From the NCBI GenBank assembly GCA_031002005.1, contig JARYHS010008074.1, forward strand, positions 272,553,930 to 272,617,929: a DNA stretch of 64,000 nt. The letters run 5' to 3'. Each line of letters begins with the position of its first letter. Position 1 is the first letter of the stretch. Position numbers and translations under genes: made by a program. Of this stretch, positions 1-12,726 are shown piece after piece. The notes beneath the pieces were generated by a model. It did no database searches and was not told the origin of the DNA. It was given only the letters and a program-made list of their open reading frames with translations. The stretch comes from Vandiemenella viatica. Taxonomy: Eukaryota; Arthropoda; Insecta; Orthoptera; Morabidae.

Positions 1-440
1 ACTTGCTGATTAAATGTTCACACTGCACCGTTAGCCTTGAAAGGACATTTGTTCCGCAGTTCCGAAAATGTTTGCAGTATTCAAATTCTGCCGACAGTTT
101 TCAAATGACAGCAGTCTGTAATTATTTGTACATTTTACTTTTGTTTTCATGCTTTGAATGCCAATGGTAAAGCGGTAATTCTTATCCTGAAACGATACCA
201 TCAGGGCAATGTTCAGTTCAGCACTGTGTCTTCCGATTCGGCCGAAATGACAAAAATAATCGACACTTACGAATCCCAAATTTCTAAATCAAGCAATTTT
301 ATGATTTATGCTTATCGAAGAAAATATTTGCAGACAATTATAAACAAAGAAACACCAAATTAACGAAACAAAACAAAAAAACAGCTCGGTGTCGGCAGCA
401 ATGATCAGTGAAACTGAGCTTGCTGTCGGGGTCAAGTACA

Positions 441-470
441 AGGCGAGGCGAGGCGAGGCGAGGTGAGGCA
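441..470. repeat. (GGCGA)n short tandem repeat
   Basis: About six 5-bp units in a row, with one A-to-T change near the end. It is a simple microsatellite with no coding context. Confidence 0.8.
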
Positions 471-841
471 ACTTTCACTCCGCATACGAAGGCCAGCTCG
501 TAGCCTCGTCAGCTGCCACATCTTTCAGCACGCAAAACAACTTTTTACTACACTAAAAACGCTTTACAGAACACAATTATTGTAGGCCTTTTTCTGCAGT
601 TACTTGTTAAAATAATAAATTTATTTGATTGAAAACTTTACTGCAATTGTTCGAACTTTTGTTTATTTCAGACGCATCCATGTTTTCTGTAATATTTTTG
701 CAGCTTATAAATTTCGGCCAAACGGGTTTATACAATATATCTGTGTGGCTTCAACCAGCATGCCACTTCCAATATTGCGCATGATTACAGCAAATCGAGG
801 CAGTTCGTCACTCACAACTTCGCCAATCACATCACTTTTAT

Positions 842-1050
842 GGTGGCTTCCCACCGCGCCATAGAGCCACAGGCTAGTCCGCGCCACCTCCCCCCCACAA
901 CGAAGCCTAGAGTCGTTTGATGTTTTCTGACTGGACGACGACGTATAGAGCCGCGCCATCCCTGCCAGCACAGGCGGGTCCCGTCCCACGTTCCACTGTT
1001 CATAGTTAGATCGGCGCGGCCGGTAAATGCACAGGCCGTGGGAAGCCACC
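842..1050. repeat. GC-rich block closed by 13-bp inverted repeats
   Basis: The arms GGTGGCTTCCCAC (842-854) and GTGGGAAGCCACC (1038-1050) are exact reverse complements. They enclose about 180 bp that is much richer in GC and CpG than the flanks. This could be a small foldback or MITE-like element, or a CpG-rich promoter or first-exon region. I see no clear target-site duplication and no convincing reading frame inside. Confidence 0.4.
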
Positions 1051-1959
1051 TTTAGACGGACCGGCAACAGGTTGTTTTATTCGCGCTGATTGCCTTCAGT
1101 TGTTTATCCCAGCGGCGTTTTGTCAAGCGTGTGTTGTTTGCAGAGAGTTTGACGTTTGTGATCACAAAATGTTAAATATACCTAAGTGTGGAATAGAATG
1201 AAAAATGTACAATGATATTAACTAATTGTTTAGTGTGTTTATGAAAATTGTATATTAGTGCTAGTTTGTGAGAATTTTTTTGTCTATTAATTTTAATAGG
1301 CTTTGGTTCATTAAATTTTACGGGTTCGTTGACCACTAGTACGTTTTCATGTGGTTATTACATTTTGTAATTCAGATAGGTTTCTTGTAAATGTAGAATG
1401 TTGTGTTCGTTGTTGGTGACTTTTAGGACTTTCATGTCTGATTTAAGTTTGTGGCAAAATTGTCATTTTTTAAAAAGATTTTCAGCAAAAGTAGAGTGAT
1501 TACTATATTCAGTGTTCTCAACTCATTTCCGTTCCTTATCACCTTAGGCTAGGTTGGCTGAAAAGGGCCAGTCTGAGACCCTACATTAAACCGTATCCTT
1601 CACGCAGGAGGAATGTCTTTATATCGCATAAGAAACTTCCTCCTTGTATACTATAATATATTTCTGACATGTCAGTTGACATGTATTTGAGTGAGTTGTA
1701 ATAGATTTTTGTATTGATTTATCCATTTATCCCTCGTATTTTACATATATTTGCTATCCCCCTGTGTTAATGTTTGAGCCTGTCATAGGGAGCAACTTCT
1801 TTCTATGTTTTTGTATGTTTTGAGGCGTTTGTGTCGTTGAAATGATAGAGATTTGGATCCTGAAGGCGCGAGATGGTTTGCTATATTTCTGTTTTATGCA
1901 TCAACTACGCGTGTTTTGTATCCTCTTTCCTAGTTATTTATTGGCATTGAGCTCGGTTT

Positions 1960-2640
1960 GATAGTCCTCTTTTGTAAATGTATCTTATCGTAGTCTGTTT
2001 ATGTGGATGAATTGATGAAAAGGGTATTACCTGATCTGTTGTGGATTATCTGTATACTTGGAATATATGTATAAATATAAACGATCAGTGGCGTAACTAT
2101 ACCGTTCAGCCCCGAGGCAAATTCATCGGATGCCCCCCTTGAGGGGAGAGTGCAAAAGAGCAAGCCGGGCACCCAATTTAAGGGCGACCGTTTTTTACTT
2201 TTTTTTAGCTACACTACTGCCCCAGGTGGCGGAAATGTGCGGTGCCTGTTTGTTGAAGGAGGCGGCAGGCCCTCTCGGAAAGAGGCCCCTTCGGCTGGGA
2301 GCCCGTGGCATTTTGTCCGTCCTGCCACCCTATTGTTACGCCAGTGCAGACGATTAGGTCTAGAAAATTTAATTCACCTTTCTGTTCTACTTCTAACGTG
2401 AAAGTGATTTTTCTTTGCAATCTGTTTATGTGTTGGTATAATTCCTTTGTGTTCTAGTGGTCTATTTATGAGACATAATATATAATCTACATAACGGTTA
2501 ACAACCTCAATTTTTTTTTGGAGGATTTTTTGCTTGAATATTTCTCTTTCAATTAAGTTTCCAAAAATATTGGCCAATGTTCCAGATGTCAGGGGGCCCA
2601 TAGGGAGTCCTTCCTTTTATAAATAATCAGTTCTGTAGAA
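1960..2640 (-). pseudogene. Penelope-like retroelement reverse transcriptase remnant
   Basis: Reading the minus strand from about 2640 downward gives GLPMG, then SGTLANIF, then RYVDYILCL. This is the order of reverse-transcriptase motifs in Penelope-like elements, with the catalytic YVDD box changed to YVDY. A frame change follows, leading to a NFLDL motif near 2365. The reading is then cut by a 261-bp hAT-type insertion (2086-2346) and resumes at 2085 with a segment like the post-motif region of Penelope RTs (FQVYR, then an in-frame stop, then STTDQ and HPHKQT). Frameshift, stop and catalytic change make it a dead copy. The family call rests on motif order and spacing, not on an alignment. 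Confidence 0.7.
2086..2346. mobile_element. hAT-type MITE (CAGTGGCGTAAC ends)
   Basis: The element begins CAGTGGCGTAAC and ends GTTACGCCAGTG, an inverted pair with one mismatch. The flanking 8-mers TAAACGAT and CAGACGAT look like a decayed 8-bp target duplication, the length hAT transposases make. There is no transposase inside. It sits within the Penelope-like remnant, so it inserted later. Confidence 0.7.
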
Positions 2641-3129
2641 ACTGAAATAGTTATGTGCTGTTAGCAGTGCTAATATAAGTATTTGGGATTGCGAATACCT
2701 TCTGCAAGTTCGGTATCGGGTATCATTCCAGTATTATAAGCCACAAGGAAACTTTTTTGTTTTGTTTATTTCACTTTTAGAACTAACGTGCTTAATTTCT
2801 TTAGCTACTGATTCGCCTGTAATGTCGATATTTAAAGTGCTGTTGTGACAAAATACGTATATTCTGGTATCACAACGGTGTTCAGCTACTACGCCTCAAA
2901 ATTGAAATTTAATTCTAAGTGCATTATTATACCTACACGTAAATAAAATTGTAATAACACTAAACAAACCCTTCCGTACAAAATTTATAAAATGGAAGCA
3001 TATTACAGAAAACATTGAATCGCTGAAGATAATTCGACGAGAGGCGAAATAAATAGAAATTACAACAACGGCGGCGTTGGCGTTTTTCATTAAATAATGG
3101 TTTATTATTGTATGGCATGGACTTCAGGA

Positions 3130-3515
3130 ATACCAGAAAGAAGAAAAAATTGAAGCATTTGAAAGTGGTGCTCTATAAGGATGCTGAAAATTAAGTGCAC
3201 AGATAAAGTACAAAATGAACGTGTTTTGGAAACGATGGATAAGGAAAGAAAATTGTGGAAGAGCCTTACAGAAAGAAGAGACAGAATGATTGGTCATATT
3301 TTAAGACATGCGGGGTTAGCTAATTTGCTAGCGAGGAACAGTCGAAGGTAAAAAATGTACGGGAAGAGAGAGTATATAAAGCAGATAACTGGGGATGTAG
3401 GTTTTGAAGGGTGTGTTGAAATGAAGAGGTTAGCGCAATACGCGAAGAGATGGGGGGCTTGCATCAAACCAGTCAAGACACTGATGACAGCAAAAAAAGA
3501 CAAATTTTTTTAACG
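3130..3515 (+). pseudogene. Non-LTR retrotransposon, C-terminal fragment
   Basis: The + strand encodes pieces of the C-terminal tail common in insect endonuclease/reverse-transcriptase elements: EEKIEAFES, a frame change, KLWKSLTERRDRMIGHILRH, GKREYIKQI, then EMKRLAQYAKRWGACI. Several stops and frameshifts interrupt it, and only the last roughly 120 codons of the element survive. A related fragment lies at about 31.0-31.2 kb. Confidence 0.65.
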
Positions 3516-4898
3516 ATGCATTCAAACTATTTGTGCTTTATTTTAATGAAGCACTTAAAAAGAGCTTTGTGACCAACTCTTAACCACTCACCACCTCGTT
3601 CTTGTTACGACTGGCCATAAAGATAAAGGTTCATACGTTGTTAACAACAAGAACTAGGCAGCATGCCGCATATCTCAGACGACAGCACAAGTGAGAATTA
3701 CAGTTGAAGCTACACTTTCAACCCCATAGGCTCTCTCAGCTTCTATACTCGAAAGCATAGTTGTGACAACACTACCTTTATTTTAATGCTTATATAGTAA
3801 TATTCCGTCATCATTTAAGATCCACGTTACCTTTATTATTACAACGACGTAAGAAAATTAGTACTTCCATATGACTTCTAACAGCGTATGTTTTATGTTA
3901 GTGGGTACTTGTTATTCTGTTTGTGAAATTTTTATATGTAGATTGTGTGCCTTTAGATGTGAGCGTTATTGCTGTATCTGTCATAGACTTAAAAATCACC
4001 CTGTATTCTGCGGTTTAAAATGGAGAACATCAGAAAGAACATTGGCGTACCCGACATAACCCCGTAACCGGTGTAACGCACCCTATCTGCCGGGTACCAG
4101 AAAAAAAAAAAAACCAACACACAAAAGTAACAAGTGAGAAAGATAAGTGAACACTCTGAATAAATATATAAATATATAAATTCTAAATCAAATCTTTACA
4201 TTACGCAAGTGAAATGTCTGATAGACGTTCGTTTAAATCACGCCTCAAATGAGAACTTAGACCTTTGATATTGTTGCAGCTCCGATGACAACGTGATACA
4301 CAACTTTCTCCTCAGGTGCCCCGCATGTAGTGAAATCGAGACACAGCAGCAACCCGACAAAACCTAGATATACGTCAAACATGCTGCCTAATAAATATTA
4401 CATGATACTGCAGTGTCTTGCTCAGCTAATCTATAAATCTATTCCACAATAGCCGTTCGACTTATTTAAGCACTTCCTAATTTCTTAGTGCTAATAATGT
4501 CGTTCAACAATTACAACGATCGGTATGGTACAGGAAGAAGCACCCGATATAAACAGCAAGATTTCAGAAGCTTCTTCAGATGGCAAACTCTCTGTATCAG
4601 AGGCCACTTAGGAATATTACGTAGTGAAAGCAGCCCTTTGCTGGCGAAGTGGAGCATCATAGGGACAGTTTGCAGGTATCCAGATACTGTGAAAGGATTT
4701 CAACTCAGTATCAGAAGAAACAGATTTAGAACATAGGATGATGGTTGGAATCAAAAACAATTCAACTGATAATAGCGTTATGCAGCACAACAAAATATAT
4801 TAAGGAAACTATGGTTTTATGAACTTTACATAGTTAGAAAGCTTATAACAATATTAATTAGGATGAAACATAACCATATATACCGCACCCCTGAGACT
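3516..4898. other. No gene recognised
   Basis: AT-rich sequence with stops in all frames. There is an A-run near 4100 and an AT-rich patch near 4160. I see no exon with acceptable splice sites and no repeat family I can name. Confidence 0.5.
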
Positions 4899-5105
4899 TT
4901 TTTAAAATTGCTTTACGCTTCGTTGACGTCGAGCTGATTAGAGAGGGAGAGGAAGGGGGAAGCGGCAAGGCAGGGGAAGGAACAACCCTGGTGTTTTGAA
5001 GGAATCATCCTGGCATCCCGCTGGAATGAAAGCCGGAATCTGGGAGGCCGGGCGTGGATTTGAACCCGCAACATGCCGACTGCCAGGACCGGGCTCCGTG
5101 AGGCA
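4899..5105 (-). repeat. tRNA-derived SINE, minus orientation
   Basis: On the minus strand this shows a B-box-like GGGTTCAAATC, then a body with TCCCAGATTCCGGC, then the family's 3' end, which on the + strand reads CTTTACGCTTCGTTGACGTC. The same 3' end (TTTACGCCTCGTCGACGTCG) occurs at 16.1 and 36.4 kb. The copy is diverged. Confidence 0.65.
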
Positions 5106-6384
5106 GACACCCAATGTGTTAATTCGATCCATTAGAAACTTCAGATCTTAATAAAATTGTGATCTCTTGTTACCTGCACCTATTTCTATAGGACCCAGAA
5201 AATCACTTACTTGGTTTCCAGATAAATATCACTATTTTCAAGTTTACAAAGCATTTATCCCATTATTTCAGGACACAAACATAGTTCAATTCCTTTTGAA
5301 GTTTATTAATATCCCGAAAACCTGTTCGACTTTCTAACAAACCATTTCTTACAGCCGCCTTCCTTGTACTAAACGCCATGGAAAGGAGAACTGGAGTTAG
5401 CTCATTACTCCCCATTAATTATTACCCTCCCCCCCCCCCCCCCGGTCAAATGGACTTACTTGTTTGATCGAAAACCAAAATATGTGTATATGAATTTATA
5501 GCTTCACTGTTTTCCGGTAAGTGCTTAGATTTTCACAAGCTTTGAGCCGTAGTATGAACGCTCCACTGTTGAATAGATTGCGGAAAATTCTACCGCGCGA
5601 ATTTAATTGAATTTTTTTATATATATATAGTACACGCTCTGTCATCAAATATGCGTGTAGAGGAATCTTGAATTAAGCATACCGTTTTGCCTTTAACTGG
5701 ATTTTTTATTAACAACACAACGTGAAACAGATTATACGATAGTCAATTCAAAATATTAAAGAAAAATATTACTATTGTTATCAGTCACCAGAACCAAAGA
5801 AAAGAGAGATTCAGTAAAAACAAAGATCAGAAACAAATAGATGGATAAAGCGTTAATGATGTGAGAGTATTGAGGCTAACGGGAACACCCGTGATTATAG
5901 CTGCAACACTCCAATCTTCATTTTTGATGAGTCACTGCCTTACTTTTTTTTTATCATGTTCCAAATTCATGTTGCTTTGTAGGATATTGCAAATGGCATC
6001 TGTTAATGATATCCAAAGTATCTGTCATTAGGACTGTTAGACGGGTCTTCATATTATTTTGATGACTACAAAGAAATGAGCCGTTATATGTTCTACAACC
6101 TTAAAAAAAAAATTTTTAACCCACATCAATTACTTGTATACCAACGAAGCTATCCATTCAAGATAGTCAGGGTAGTTACAGCTATTCATAAGCTCCGAAA
6201 GCAAACCAGCTGGTAATGAGGTAACGAGGTTTCTAATAAACGACTGGATCACAGCTGGCTGACAACAGCTCGAAAATATTTAGAATCGCCCTTCTCAAGG
6301 CATTTACTTAAGTTATTAGTGCTCCTCAACATCATGGTCATTAGATAGACGATGAAAGAAATTCAGTCATGACCTCGTCTGGCC
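5106..6384. other. No gene recognised; poly-C tract
   Basis: AT-rich non-coding sequence. Its one distinct feature is a run of more than 15 C near 5430. No supported exon on either strand. Confidence 0.5.
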
Positions 6385-6505
6385 ATATTTGTCTGGAGTG
6401 ATTTTGAGAATTCATAGAAAACGGAAACCTGTATAGCCGAATCGAGATTCGAACTAACGTATTTCTGAATCCCAAGACCCTACTTTAACTACTCACTTAA
6501 CCTGC
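6385..6505 (-). repeat. Diverged SINE fragment, minus orientation
   Basis: The text around GTCTGGAGTGATTTTGAGAA and the B-box-like complement GAGATTCGAACTAAC match the SINE family seen at 16.1 kb. Two more tRNA-like scraps follow at about 6520-6640 and 6720-6850. Confidence 0.5.
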
Positions 6506-7586
6506 TGGGCTCTCGATGTAATGCCTAACGCGGCCAGACACCCCGAGGATTCCGGGACAAAAATGGTAAAACGCACAAATCGTCAAGGATTCGGGTACCA
6601 ATCCTAGCCCAGAGATTTCTATCTCTCTTGCTTTCACGAAATCATTTCAGGAAAATGCATGGATTGATCCTTATTATGTTCCGTGGGAGATTTATTTAAT
6701 ATCTACTAAGCCCTTACATTAGATCAACCAGCAGTCAGGATATAAAAAACACCACACAAGCGCTGGTTTGAACCCGAAAACAGCTTGCTCCATTGGATCT
6801 GATATCACATAGACCACGCGACTAAGTAATGCAGAAATCTAGCGGTCATTAAGATCAGTCTAACCTATGGGAGGGCGAGGATTGCCTTTCGTCGGTAACG
6901 TCTTGTTTTTAATGCTGAAAGAGAAAGATATCCCAGCACTAGCCTAGATTATTATTTAAAAAAAGGTATTTTTTTTTAATAAGCGTAGCTTTAACGCAGC
7001 TAGGCCAATACAGCGACGCAGTGCAGTATAAATTATGATTTACTTCTGCTTACCTGGCTGAATAACATAGCTTACAACGATTTCAGATACTGATCTGGCC
7101 TTCAGTTATGAAATGACTGTCTTTTTTGTTTGTTTAACGTGTCGACAACTGATATCATTAATCACGATCCACTCTGAGGAATGGAAGTTAACATTTAATC
7201 TGCGAACCGTCTAAGCTTTCAGCAATATCTGCTATTTGAAGTGAAACTTCTTTGGGTAATGTGGGGAAGCATTTGTTAGCGTTAAGTTCGCAAGATATTA
7301 TGATGCAAGCAAGCATTTGTTATAGTGTCCGTTGTCACTTAAGCTTGTATTAAACAGCGAGTATTCCCTACATCGTTTCGAGTTAGTTCACGTAATGCAT
7401 TACGTTTTCTATGCATGTATTTATAAGGATGAATATACGTGTTTCATGAATATACATAAACTGTATCAAAAATGTAAAAGCTTAAATTGCTTTAATACCC
7501 ATTTAAATATCATGTGACGATTTCAAAAGGTATATTTACATCCGGAAGAGTCGCCATTATTACACATTGATACTTGCTCTAGTTAA

Positions 7587-7909
7587 CAGGGTTTCTCAGG
7601 TTCGCGAGTCTATCGTAAGGGGTTCGCGACAAGACTTACGTTTTGGCGGCTGATTTTCCAACACGCACAATTGCGAATTGAGAGTGAGCATGAACAAAAT
7701 GCTCCTAAAACTGAGTCAACCTGCTGCAAGAAACAAGCCCGTCTATCACATTAATTAATAACACTGTGCTCTTTGTAAGTGTATTACTTTTGTAAACTAA
7801 AAATACTTATTTTTTACAAAAATACAAACGCTGTTTTTTTTAAGGGGGTTCGCCATTGCCTGGGAAATTTTATAGGGGGTACGTGGAGCTAAAAGTTTGA
7901 GAAATCCTG
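7587..7909. mobile_element. hAT-type MITE (CAGGGTTTCTCA ends)
   Basis: It begins CAGGGTTTCTCA and ends TGAGAAATCCTG (one mismatch). Both flanks carry CTCTAGT, with a 2-base offset on the left, consistent with an imperfect target duplication. The ends resemble widespread hAT/Charlie-type termini. No transposase inside. Confidence 0.6.
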
Positions 7910-10559
7910 CTCTAGTATTTTTAGTTGTTCGTTTGTTTATTAGTTGCTGTTTGCTTATATTGGTTTCATTAGTTTACAAGAACTTCATATTTATTGTACA
8001 AATGCGATAGAAATACTGCCGTTCGTCCATTCGGGTTCGGGGGTGGGGGTGAACACCACAGGAAAAATGCGCAGAAAAAAATTAGAAGTTTCAGTTCTTG
8101 CTGGTTTACGCACCCTTTTTTGTATCTGCTAATATTCATAAAAGGATCTCCCGATCAGGAAAAGAAGGGTTCTATTAATAGACCTAGCAGTGTAGTAGTC
8201 TCATAAACATTTCAAAATGGTACAAAAAATATTCTACATCAACTAACCACAAAAAAGAAATTACCGATAGATGCAATGTGAATACATTTTGCACTCTTCT
8301 ATTTTGTTCTCTGTAACGGCTCCTCTTTCTGGAGGAATTCTTTAAAAGCACAAGTTTGCTTAACAAAAACCCATAAATGAGTTTAAACATTTTAGCACAA
8401 ATGACAGCTAGGTACATTAGAGATTTTACATTCTTTCCATGCTGAAATATGTAACCTTAATACAAGAAATATATTCTTCGTACATCAAAAAAGCATAAAG
8501 TTTAAAGGCATAAAATTTTCATCTGCTTCTGTATTTTCATGATCTAATTAAAAAATAAAATTTTTGACCCAAAATCGTGACAATTCAATGAATGAACAAT
8601 ATAAAAGAGCCTTTTAAAACAAATTTTATACAGAAAATGGGAAAGGAAATCATTTATAATTGTCGGTAGTGTGTGTCCCAGACTGTCGATATCTGTCTGT
8701 ATCAACCTTTATCTCATTAATAACAAGACCATTATGAATAAGTTTATGCCTGAATGTAACTCATTACTTTCATTCAGCTGAAAGTAGTAATGTTGGAAAC
8801 TGTATTCTACGAATCTTTAGACGTGCTTCACAACAAATTCTCTCCACCTAACTGCACACCGTTTAAAAGATTTTGGTTCTCTTAAATATCTTCCGAAATA
8901 AGACAGCTACATTTTCATTCGGATTTTTTAAGGCAATCAGTATAATAAAAAACTAATAAAGCTTAATCAAACTCTTGGATTTAAAGTATTTTGATAGTTA
9001 TGCAGAAATTAATGTATTTTTTTGCTATATGAAGCTAATTTGACAAACTTATACAGAGAACAGTTAAGTGAATCAGGCGTCGCGAACGAGCCTTCCGAAA
9101 CCAGATCGAGTGCAGTTGAGCGGATTATCCATCAGCCGTGACCCAGGGCGCAAGACGGGGAAATGAACCGGAGACCCGCAGGAAACAAGGTCAGCTAACG
9201 GATCACTCTGATCCACTATCAGTCTCCAGAACGAAATACAATAGCCGCGACATTACAAAGGACATTCGCGTTTTCGAATATTTAGGATTCATCTTTACTT
9301 TATCCTTAATAAATGGACTTATGAAAGTCTGTAACTGTTTTCAATTGACATGTAAGCAAATAATTATACTGCAATACAGTTACTTTTGATGATGTTTTAT
9401 TTTCGTCATAAATTATCTAAAGATATGATACTAAATGAAAAATTATAAAGTGATTCTGTGACCTTTTGCAAATGTTTTGACACTTTATTATAAATTATGT
9501 ACTATCACCAGCTAAATCCAAACACATTTGTAATTTTGTTTATTAGATACCAATCACATCTGCAAAATCATAAGTAACCTCTGCTGTATAATAACATATA
9601 TCCTTAATCATAGGCCTATCATATATTATATTTAATGTTAGATGTACTGAATCATCTTTGCTTTGTTTATATAACGTTAACTTTCACACAGTGTACATCA
9701 CATAATACCTTTATTTGATGTTATGAGAATGTGAACGTGTGACTTTCTGTGATGGCGTGTTTTAGGAAACCTTCAAAAACGTCAATTTGATTAGATAATT
9801 ATTCCACAACTTCTTACTTGAAAATTTTTGATCTAGTACAACACTCCACATTTTTATTTCCAGGAAAACTCCAAAATTTTTAGCAGAAACAAACACAACC
9901 ACTTCACACATTAAAAATGTACAAAATATTGCGTTTGGAAATGAGAATCACTTCTCGAAACGCGTCACGCACAGCGTAAATAAATCATCATCAAAAGTAA
10001 CTGTGTTGCAGTAAAATTATTTGCTTACATTTAGGATTCGTGTTAACTATTTTCGGATCGATGAGTGTAACAGATTTTTGTGGCCGATTTGCACACAACT
10101 GGCGTGATTATAATTATGCCAAGCTGCATTTTGATTTGAATGTCTTTATTAGGAGCGCTCATTTCCTGTGTTTAACAATACGAAACTTGATATGATTATG
10201 CATCATTACCAATACAAGCCACTGAACGTGGTTATAATTTTATCTTCAACATGAGCAAATCTCTACCTATATCTTTAAATATAAATTTTGTAGGTTTTTT
10301 TTAAATTAAATAATCTAATTTTATTTTCTTTGTATTGGAATATATCCAAATTAATGTTTTGCTGATAAGTAATATTTTAACGATTTCGGAAACTTTTATC
10401 ACCAACGTCGTCCTCGTTATACATACGCGAGATATTTTCACTTTTACCTCCATCCATAATTTGTTCCAGACTCGACTGAAAAGTATGCGGAAGGACGATT
10501 AACACTGATGATTGTGTTAGAAACTATAGCCGAAAATTGACGGATATGCGCAACGTGTA
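7910..10559. other. No gene recognised
   Basis: AT-rich sequence without supported exons. A short GC-richer patch at about 9060-9250 has no readable frame with splice sites. The short ATG-initiated frames here lack any recognisable motif. Confidence 0.5.
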
Positions 10560-10567
10560 TCGCCGCT

Positions 10568-10790
10568 TCAGCCACAGCTGATCCCGGAACCTAGGGGACG
10601 TGCGACACGCCTGCCCTCTGGCGGCGCGCCGCGCCACCACAGCCAGCAGCTCCGCGTGCGGTCGCCGACCTCCGGGGGTCTCCCCCACCCGCCGCACAGA
10701 ACACAGGGAATAAAAAGAACATCGCTGCCCGCCCTGCGACAGCCGTCTTCATATGGCCGCTGCTCCATACGGCCAAGAGGCTTTTCTTCG
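10568..10790. other. GC- and CpG-rich island
   Basis: About 200 bp far richer in GC and CpG than the several kilobases on either side. Overlapping minus-strand frames of 60-80 codons exist but look like a by-product of GC content: the products have no motif, and splice sites are poor. A promoter CpG island or a first exon of an unrecognised transcript is possible. Confidence 0.35.
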
Positions 10791-11280
10791 AACTCCAGAT
10801 GATTCTGGACCAATTTTTTTAAGAGACTAACACAATAACTTTCCTAGCTATTCAAGAGGCGTCTCGAAATTATTAGACCTCTATAAATAGTACGATAACG
10901 TAAAGAAGAAAGATTACTGAATACTGATCACTAGGGTTAGGAATACAGAACAATACCGATGATTTTTTTTATACTCCTATTGTTTGAAAGCGTAGATTAA
11001 AACTGTCAGATGCTCAGCGCAAAAAAGATGTTATATACGTTTTTAAAACTAAGCTGACAATATATTCTAACACCAAACTCTGTTTTAGAAAGCAAATACT
11101 ATAGCTTTACAAAAGTTAGCTACCATGTTAGAAGGAATTTTGTCTAAAAATATAATTGTTTCATTTTTGTGTCTTGAACATCTTAATCGTTTCCCAATAG
11201 AATATGAAATAAAATTATATAGTTTCATTAAGTGGCAAAATCGGCGTCTGGTACTTCCATCTACATCTTCCCATAAATTA

Positions 11281-11946
11281 CAAGGGGTGATCAAATGAAA
11301 AGGTACGAAACGACACGGTGGGTACAAATGTAGACTTTATTCAAAATATACACCATAGGCCTGAGCACAACGATCCCACTGATGAACAAGCCGCAGGATT
11401 CCTTGATCCCAGAATTCCTGTGACCGTGACGAGACCCAGTCCTTCACAGCGTCCTTGAGTACGTCGTCCGAGTTGAATCGCTTCCATTTCAGGTGTTTCT
11501 TCAGTGGACCAAATACATGGAAATCGCAGGGCGACATGTCTGGACTATAGGGCGGATGGTCCAACGTCTCCCACTTGAACCTGGCCAGTTCCATGTGTGT
11601 GACTCTGGAGACGTGTGGACGCGCGTTATCATGGAGCAGAACCACACCTTCCGTGAACAGCCCCGGTCTTTTGTTCTTGATGGACCTGCGTAGGCGTCGG
11701 AGTGTCTCACAGTACACATCCCCCACCTGTATGCCATCCTGTCCTCATACGGACTGTCGCATCATTTGGACGCCGCTTTTGATAAGAGCCTCTGTTCTCT
11801 ACTGCGCATGCGGGCGCCCGCACATGCTCCGATCCCAGTCAGAGACTCCAATCACATCCCGCTACGTTCTCCTATGGCGGAATATGCAAATATTTAACTG
11901 TTACGTTTTTACGTCGTTTCGTACCTTTTTATTTGATCACCCCTTG
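11281..11946 (-). mobile_element. Internally deleted mariner transposon
   Basis: The ends CAAGGGGTGATCAAATGAAA (left) and the complement of TTTTTATTTGATCACCCCTTG (right) form terminal inverted repeats of about 33 bp with about one mismatch. Both are flanked by the TA dinucleotide typical of Tc1/mariner insertion (11279-11280, 11947-11948). At 666 bp it is about half the usual 1.3 kb, so the N-terminal half of the transposase gene has been deleted. The well-preserved ends suggest it could still be moved in trans. Confidence 0.9.
11337..11726 (-). pseudogene. Mariner transposase, C-terminal half (D34D)
   Basis: A 129-residue open frame ends just inside the left terminal repeat. It contains LLHDNARPH, the second catalytic aspartate motif, and HPPYSPDMSPCDFHVFGPLK with the third. 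Exactly 34 residues separate the two aspartates, the mariner DD34D signature. The N-terminal helix-turn-helix region and the first aspartate are absent: the frame starts at an internal Met (GDVYCETLRRLRR) that corresponds to the middle of the family's usual roughly 345 residues. The frame is uninterrupted, so the copy is fairly young, but it cannot be catalytic alone. Confidence 0.9.
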
Positions 11947-12726
11947 TACTAGAAAGGGAACGAAAAGGTAATGAACCTACTTAAAACCGTGTTAGAACTG
12001 TATATTAACAAACTCGAGTTGAGCTATAACAGCATTCTCTCCCCAGAAGTAGCTAAATTTAATAGTTTTTTTTTTTTTTCGTTGCCAAAATGTTAAATAT
12101 TTCTTCTCAGTGTGAGAAGCTTCTAACAGAATCCGCGTGCTATTGCGCCTGAACGCCACTTATTTTATGTGCCGAGACATCGAACTAACTGACAAAATAC
12201 ACCTGTAGAGCCTCCAAACCGAATTACACAAAAACTCGCAAATAATTAGGTTGATGGACTTCACGATCTGACTTGGCGGCTGTCTACTTGATTGCGGATA
12301 AACTAAACAGCTCGATACGGAGTTATCAAGTAACGCTGTGTGTTGCGTGTCTGTGATACAGGGGGGGGGGGGGGTGATTCTTCCAACACAATCACAAGGC
12401 GGGGGTGTAGCGAAGTAGTATGACAGAATGGTGTGGTCGGGGTTGCAGTTTGAGGGCTTCGGCCCAGTTCCTGCGCTAACCTCAACCCGGTCGGTGGACA
12501 AAACATCTGTACTCATGTCAACGTATCCTGAAATTACAGGCGTGGCTTATTATAAGCTTCGGCTAAGCTGAGCATATAGGAGCCATTTTACTATGCCAAA
12601 CACAATACACAGTATGTCTTCCAGATGAAACCTCCTTAACCGCGTACAGTTGCAACCCTCTCAATATCTCCTCCTGATCCATTCACCAACCATAACCGCC
12701 TATCTTACGTCTTTACAGAACTGCCT

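Noticed and set aside
4938..5132. 64-65-codon minus frames with Pro/Leu-rich ends
   Set aside because: They lie within a SINE copy and follow its sequence.
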